From JAEMQF01 sp963850525 (GTDB taxonomy: Bacteria > Pseudomonadota > Gammaproteobacteria > Burkholderiales > Burkholderiaceae_C): a DNA stretch of 64,000 nucleotides. Below the pieces are notes generated by a model. That model saw only the letters and a list, made by a program, of their open reading frames with translations. It was not told the DNA's origin and did no database searches. The stretch covers positions 558,001-622,000 of the forward strand of contig CAWKLQ010000004.1 of the NCBI GenBank assembly GCA_963850525.1, given 5' to 3'. Below, piece by piece: positions 60,575 to 64,000 of this stretch. A program made the position numbers and the translations under genes. The number at the start of each line of letters is the position of its first letter. Position 1 is the first letter of the stretch.

Positions 60575-62461
60575 TCAGATGCCGCTGTAGCGCAGCACCA
60601 CAAAGCCTTCGCGGCCCGGCTGGTTGTAGCCGAGCACTGTCTGGTAGTTTCGGTCGGCCACATTGTTCAGGCGCAATCCCAGCGTCCACGGCCGAGCGAG
60701 GCGCCAGTCGGCGTGCAGGTCCAGCGTGGCAAAGCCGCCCAGGCGCGCGGTGTTCGCCGAGTCGTCAAAGCGTGCGCTGAACGCAGTGAGCGCGCCGCCC
60801 AGGCGCCACGCGCCCCACGCCGTGTCGGCGCCGAGCTTCAGGCTGTTCTTCGCACGCCGCGCGAGTTGTTTGCCGGCGTTCGCGTCGCCGCCGTCGTTGC
60901 GCGGGTCGAGGTGCTCGGCGCTCGCGCTCACCGCCCAGCTCGGCCACTGGGCCTCGTAGCTCAGGCCGAAGCCATTGCTGCGCGCGTCGACGTTGCCCGG
61001 GTTCGGCCCGGGCGTGATGAAACCGCGGATGCGGTTGCCGAACCATGCCGCACGCAGTGTTTGCGTCGCATCGGCGAAGCGCAGGCTCAGCTCGGCGTGT
61101 CGGCCTTCTTCGGGCAGCAGATTCGGGTTGCTGAAACCGGGGAAGTAGAGCAAGTTGAAACTCGGCGCGACAAAACTCGTGCCGAGCGACGCCCCGGCGC
61201 GCCACTGCGCGGCGAGGTCGTGTCCGTAGGCGAGCGTTCCCGTCGTCTGGCTGCCGAACTGCGAGTTGCGGTCGTGGCGCAGATTCGCCTGCCAGGTGTG
61301 CACGTCGGCGCGGCCGTTCAACCCTGCGGCAATACCGTTGATGGAGCGCTGCGACACGGCGAACGACGGGTCGGGCATGCGCACATCCTGGCGCACGTGT
61401 TCCGCGAGCAGCAGCGCTGTACCGAGCGGTGTGTCGACGCTGTTCTCCCAGCTCAGCTGCCGCTGCACGCTGCGCGTGGCGCCGAGCGGCGTGAAGGGCG
61501 ACGCCGTCGCCAACGTGTCGGTCGAGTCGAGCGAGCGTGCCACACGCAGCAGCGTGCGCCAGCCGGCGCTCACCGGGCCGCTGACGTGCAGGCCCAGGAC
61601 CTCGGTGCGCAGCGCTGCGCGCGCGTCGGCGCTTGGGCCGTCGTCGAGCTGCGCCTCGCCGCGCGACTCGAGCGCGTGGGCTTGCACGCGCCAGCCCTCG
61701 GCGAAACGCCATCCCAAGTTGGCGCTGCCGCTGTTCTGGCGCCAGCCGTCGGTGTCGGCGTTGAAACTGCCGAAGGGCTCCTGCGAATTCGTCGCTGAAA
61801 AACCCCGCGTTTGCGCATGCGAGAGCTGCACCGCGCCGTCGCAATCACCCTCGCCGAAGCGCACGCTGCCGCCAGCCTGGCGCGCGCGGTGCGAACCCGC
61901 CAACGCTGACGCATCGACGTGCACGCCCGGCGCGCCGCTGCGGGTGAAGACCTGCACGACGCCGCCCACTGCGTCGCTGCCGTACAGGCCGGAGAGCGGC
62001 CCGCGCACGATCTCGATGCGCTCGATCGCGTCCAGCGGAATGTTCTCCCAGACCGGCGAGCCGGCAGTGGCCGACCCGTAGCGAACGCCGTCGATGAGCA
62101 GCAGCGTGTGGCGCGAGTCCAGGCCGCGCAGTGAGATGGTGCTGAGCTTGCCCGGGCCGCCGTAAGCCCAGAACTGCACGCCGTTTTGCCGGCCCAGCAG
62201 TTCGACGAGGCTGCGGCCGTCGGCCTGCTCGATTTGCGCGCGGTCGATGACCGTGACTTCGGCGAGCGCTTCGTCGATGCGCACGGGAACGCGGCTGCCG
62301 GTGACGAACACGGCGTCGAGCCGCGTCGGGGGCGCCGCTGCCGGCGCCTGCGCGCGGCTCGGCAAGGCCGCACAAAGAATGACCAGAGCAAGCGCCGCGC
62401 GCGCGATTCGGCAAGACAGGCGAGTGCGCGCCCGTGAAGGACAGTGAAGAGCGGGAAACAT
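60575..62461 (-). CDS. btuB: TonB-dependent outer-membrane vitamin B12 receptor BtuB
   Basis: This 628-residue beta-barrel receptor has a signal peptide ending SRAQA. Near residue 49 is a TonB-box-like LDAVFVTGSR. The plug domain has EVTVIDRAQIEQADGRSLVELL, QFWAYGGPGKLSTISLRG, TLLLIDGVRYGS and IERIEIVRGPLSGLYGSDAVGGVVQVFT. The barrel ends with LRLNNVADRNYQTVLGYNQPGREGFVVLRY. The chain ends in SGI rather than the usual terminal Phe. It is under a cobalamin riboswitch, so B12 represses it. Confidence 0.93.
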   Translation of the reverse strand: MFPALHCPSRARTRLSCRIARAALALVILCAALPSRAQAPAAAPPTRLDAVFVTGSRVPVRIDEALAEVTVIDRAQIEQADGRSLVELLGRQNGVQFWAYGGPGKLSTISLRGLDSRHTLLLIDGVRYGSATAGSPVWENIPLDAIERIEIVRGPLSGLYGSDAVGGVVQVFTRSGAPGVHVDASALAGSHRARQAGGSVRFGEGDCDGAVQLSHAQTRGFSATNSQEPFGSFNADTDGWRQNSGSANLGWRFAEGWRVQAHALESRGEAQLDDGPSADARAALRTEVLGLHVSGPVSAGWRTLLRVARSLDSTDTLATASPFTPLGATRSVQRQLSWENSVDTPLGTALLLAEHVRQDVRMPDPSFAVSQRSINGIAAGLNGRADVHTWQANLRHDRNSQFGSQTTGTLAYGHDLAAQWRAGASLGTSFVAPSFNLLYFPGFSNPNLLPEEGRHAELSLRFADATQTLRAAWFGNRIRGFITPGPNPGNVDARSNGFGLSYEAQWPSWAVSASAEHLDPRNDGGDANAGKQLARRAKNSLKLGADTAWGAWRLGGALTAFSARFDDSANTARLGGFATLDLHADWRLARPWTLGLRLNNVADRNYQTVLGYNQPGREGFVVLRYSGI

Positions 62462-62544
62462 GGAATGAATACGCCAATGCAGTCGTGTGCACCCGCTTCC
62501 CCGCAGGCACCCACCTCACAGCGCATCGCTCACGCGGCGCGCCA

Positions 62545-62745
62545 ACCTGTTGGCCGGTATCCGGGCTGGCGGAGACGACCCGTGTTCCCTTCCCAGGCGC
62601 CAATGGCGCGCCCAGTGGGCTGTAACACGAGCGGAGAGCCAATAGAGGCTCACGTCCGCTGACCGTTGCGGGGGCAGCTCAGGCTGGGGTCTTGCCGGCG
62701 ATGCGGCCAGAACCCTCCTGATTCCCGTTGAACTGTGGCCACCGG
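62545..62745 (-). promoter_or_regulatory. Cobalamin riboswitch upstream of btuB
   Basis: Read on the minus strand from about 62745 the parts come in riboswitch order: GGGAATCAGG, the core GAGCTGCCCCCGCAACGGTC, AGCCCACTGG, CGGGAAGG and the B12 box AGCCCGGATACCGGCC (62567-62552). A short hairpin GCCAA-CAGG-TTGGC lies at the 3' edge. About 85 nt separate it from the btuB ATG. A possible -10 TATCAT is at 62780-62775, with a weak -35. Cobalamin binding should lower btuB expression. Confidence 0.92.
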
Positions 62746-62845
62746 AACGGCCGCCACGAGCACCAACGGCGTTGATGATAGCCGAGCGTCTGCGGCGCAC
62801 GATGCCCGCGCCATAGGTTAGGCTGGGCGTGTCAAGAGCACGCCG

Positions 62846-63559
62846 ATGAGCACCCGACCCGCACCGCCGCCCCTGCAACTCGAAGCGCTGCCCGGCTATC
62901 GCGAATACGCAAGCGCCGAGATGATCGAGCGCGCCCGCGCATTCCACGCCGACATCGCACGGCGCCGCACCGTGCGTGACTTCGACACGCGGCCGGTGCC
63001 GCGCGACGTGATCGCGCATTGCCTTCTCGCCGCCGGCACCGCGCCCTCGGGGGCGAACCAGCAGCCCTGGTTCTTCAGCGTCATCACCGACCCGGCGCAA
63101 AAGAAGCGCGTTCGCGAAGCCGCCGAGGCCGAGGAGCGCGCGTTCTATGCGGGGCGTGCGCCGCAGGAGTGGCTCGACGCGCTCGCGCCGTTGGGAACGG
63201 ACCCGAACAAACCCTTTCTCGAAGAGGCGCCGGTGTTGATTGCGATCTTTGCGCAGAAGTACGGCGTGCATCCTGACGGCGAGCGCTTCAGCCACTACTA
63301 CGTTCCCGAATCAGTGGGCATCGCGTCAGGCTTTCTCATTGCAGCGCTGCACCACGCGGGCCTGGCGACGCTGACGCACACGCCCAGTCCCATGAACTTC
63401 TTGAACAAACTCTGCGCGCGGCCGAGTTCCCAGAAGCCGGTGATCCTGCTCGTCGTCGGCTACCCCAAGCCGGGCTGCCAGGTGCCGGTGCATGGCGGAA
63501 TCAAAAAACCGTTGGACGCGATTGCGCAGTGGATCGAGCCTGACACATCACCAGGATGA
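62846..63559 (+). CDS. Nitroreductase-family flavoprotein, iodotyrosine-deiodinase-like
   Basis: This 237-residue FMN enzyme has RRRTVRDFDTRPV, TAPSGANQQPWFF (FMN phosphate and ring binding), AEAEERAFYAGRAPQEWLDAL, KPFLEEAPVLIAIFAQ, HYYVPESVGIASGFLIAALHHAGLATLTHTPSPMNFLN and PVILLVVGYPKPG. The lid segment and overall order match iodotyrosine deiodinase relatives rather than BluB. It probably does reductive dehalogenation or another two-electron reduction. It is divergent from btuB and followed 3 bp later by an SDR gene. Confidence 0.87.
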   Translation: MSTRPAPPPLQLEALPGYREYASAEMIERARAFHADIARRRTVRDFDTRPVPRDVIAHCLLAAGTAPSGANQQPWFFSVITDPAQKKRVREAAEAEERAFYAGRAPQEWLDALAPLGTDPNKPFLEEAPVLIAIFAQKYGVHPDGERFSHYYVPESVGIASGFLIAALHHAGLATLTHTPSPMNFLNKLCARPSSQKPVILLVVGYPKPGCQVPVHGGIKKPLDAIAQWIEPDTSPG

Positions 63560-63562
63560 CCC

Positions 63563-64000
63563 ATGACCAATCCATTTGACCTGACGGGCCGCGGCGTCGT
63601 AGTCACCGGCGGCAACGGCGGCAACGGCGGCATCGGCTACGGCATGGCGCGCGCGCTGCTGGACGCCGGCGCGTCGGTCGCGATCTGGGGTTCGAACCCG
63701 GACAAGACGCAGCAGGCGAGGACCGATCTCGTCGCGATGTGCGACGCCGCGTCGCGCCTGCACGCTTTCGTCTGCGATGTGGGCGACGAGGCCCAAGTGG
63801 AGAGCACGTTTGCGGCGTCGATCGCTGCGCTGGGGCGTGTCGACGCGTGTTTTGCGAATGCCGGCGTCTCGAGCAAGGGAACGCCGCTGCTCGAAATGAG
63901 TCTCGAGGAGTTCCGCCGCGTCCAGCGAATCAACGTCGAAGGCGTGTTCCTAACGTTTCGCGCCGCGGCGCGCCACATGGCGCAGCACGGCCAGGGCGGC
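63563..64000 (+). CDS. SDR family oxidoreductase, N-terminal part (runs off right edge)
   Basis: The frame is open from ATG 63563 to the window end (146 codons). It shows the cofactor motif with an inserted repeat, TGGNGGNGGIGYG, then VCDVGDEAQV, the NAG motif in CFANAGVSSKG and RINVEGVFLTFRAAARHM. The catalytic Tyr lies outside the window. The GGN triplet is doubled at DNA level (GGCGGCAAC twice), lengthening the glycine-rich turn. AGGA lies 6 bases before the ATG, 3 bp after the nitroreductase stop, so they are cotranscribed. Confidence 0.88.
   Translation, partial: MTNPFDLTGRGVVVTGGNGGNGGIGYGMARALLDAGASVAIWGSNPDKTQQARTDLVAMCDAASRLHAFVCDVGDEAQVESTFAASIAALGRVDACFANAGVSSKGTPLLEMSLEEFRRVQRINVEGVFLTFRAAARHMAQHGQGG

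Noticed and set aside
62846..63559. BluB (dimethylbenzimidazole synthase) next to the B12 locus
   Set aside because: The motif order and lid segment fit iodotyrosine-deiodinase-like nitroreductases better than BluB, and no other B12 synthesis gene is present.
1..64000. CRISPR arrays, tRNA or rRNA genes, transposases, prophage or integrase
   Set aside because: No regularly spaced short repeats, no tRNA-like cloverleaf with the T-loop consensus, and no recognisable mobile-element protein were found on either strand.

Overview
The window is about 64 kb of GC-rich, densely coding chromosomal DNA. It most likely comes from a beta-proteobacterium of the order Burkholderiales. The grounds are the TctC/Bug-type receptors, the CGGG-type lipoprotein, the recG/queA/tgt housekeeping genes, the OmpA plus helix-hairpin-helix pair, and many oligopeptide and NMT1-type ABC receptors. 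This placement is an inference from gene content. I see no rRNA, tRNA, CRISPR array, transposase or prophage.

Layout. 1-4.6 kb: the end of an aldehyde dehydrogenase, an SDR, a small membrane protein, a secreted metalloprotease lipoprotein, a DUF1161 protein and a lytic transglycosylase. 4.7-11.8 kb: recG divergent from queA, a hybrid histidine kinase, and tgt. 11.9-24.6 kb: a GNAT enzyme, a class V aminotransferase, a complete Dpp/Opp-type peptide importer, a TctC receptor, an M81 peptidase, and two genes broken by frameshifts (a DMT exporter and an ABC receptor). 24.6-28.5 kb: a Phd/VapC toxin-antitoxin module inside a tandem array of orphan ABC receptors, two of which repeat at exactly 953 bp and end in a truncated fourth copy. 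28.6-34.4 kb: an acyl-CoA ligase, a 1118-residue class III cyclase/AAA/TPR regulator, and a HigBA module. 34.5-42.2 kb: a sugar/cyclitol-type operon (TIM-barrel isomerase, DUF993, Gfo/Idh), a PhyH dioxygenase, and a divergent MetE-like/epimerase/GNAT operon. 42.3-44.7 kb: an OmpA-domain protein and a membrane-anchored rod protein with about eleven 27-residue repeats. 44.7-52.4 kb: an NMT1-type importer locus with two receptors, two permeases and one ATPase, interleaved with a DHDPS-family aldolase and an enolase-superfamily enzyme. 52.4-56.3 kb: a TIM-barrel isomerase with a full TctABC transporter. 56.5-57.1 kb: a third toxin-antitoxin module. 57.2-62.7 kb: a vitamin B12 uptake block, btuB under a cobalamin riboswitch, followed by btuF-btuC-btuD. 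62.8-64 kb: an iodotyrosine-deiodinase-like nitroreductase and a partial SDR.

The most unusual structure is a 454-bp nested inverted-repeat element present twice (37793-38246 and 60048-60501), 89% identical by my hand count over 446 aligned positions with no gaps. Three sets of long complementary arms are kept in both copies, and the outermost stem contains a compensatory A-T to G-C change. Both copies lie between two minus-strand genes, exactly 70 nt before the start codon of the downstream gene (a Gfo/Idh oxidoreductase and btuF). The 40 nt around those start codons are also similar. It could be a structured leader or non-coding RNA, or a palindromic mobile element.

Regulatory signals that can be read directly are the B12 riboswitch, three sigma70-like promoters with overlapping repeat operators at the three toxin-antitoxin modules, and several REP-like palindromes. 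One of those palindromes lies between the peptide-receptor gene and its permease gene.
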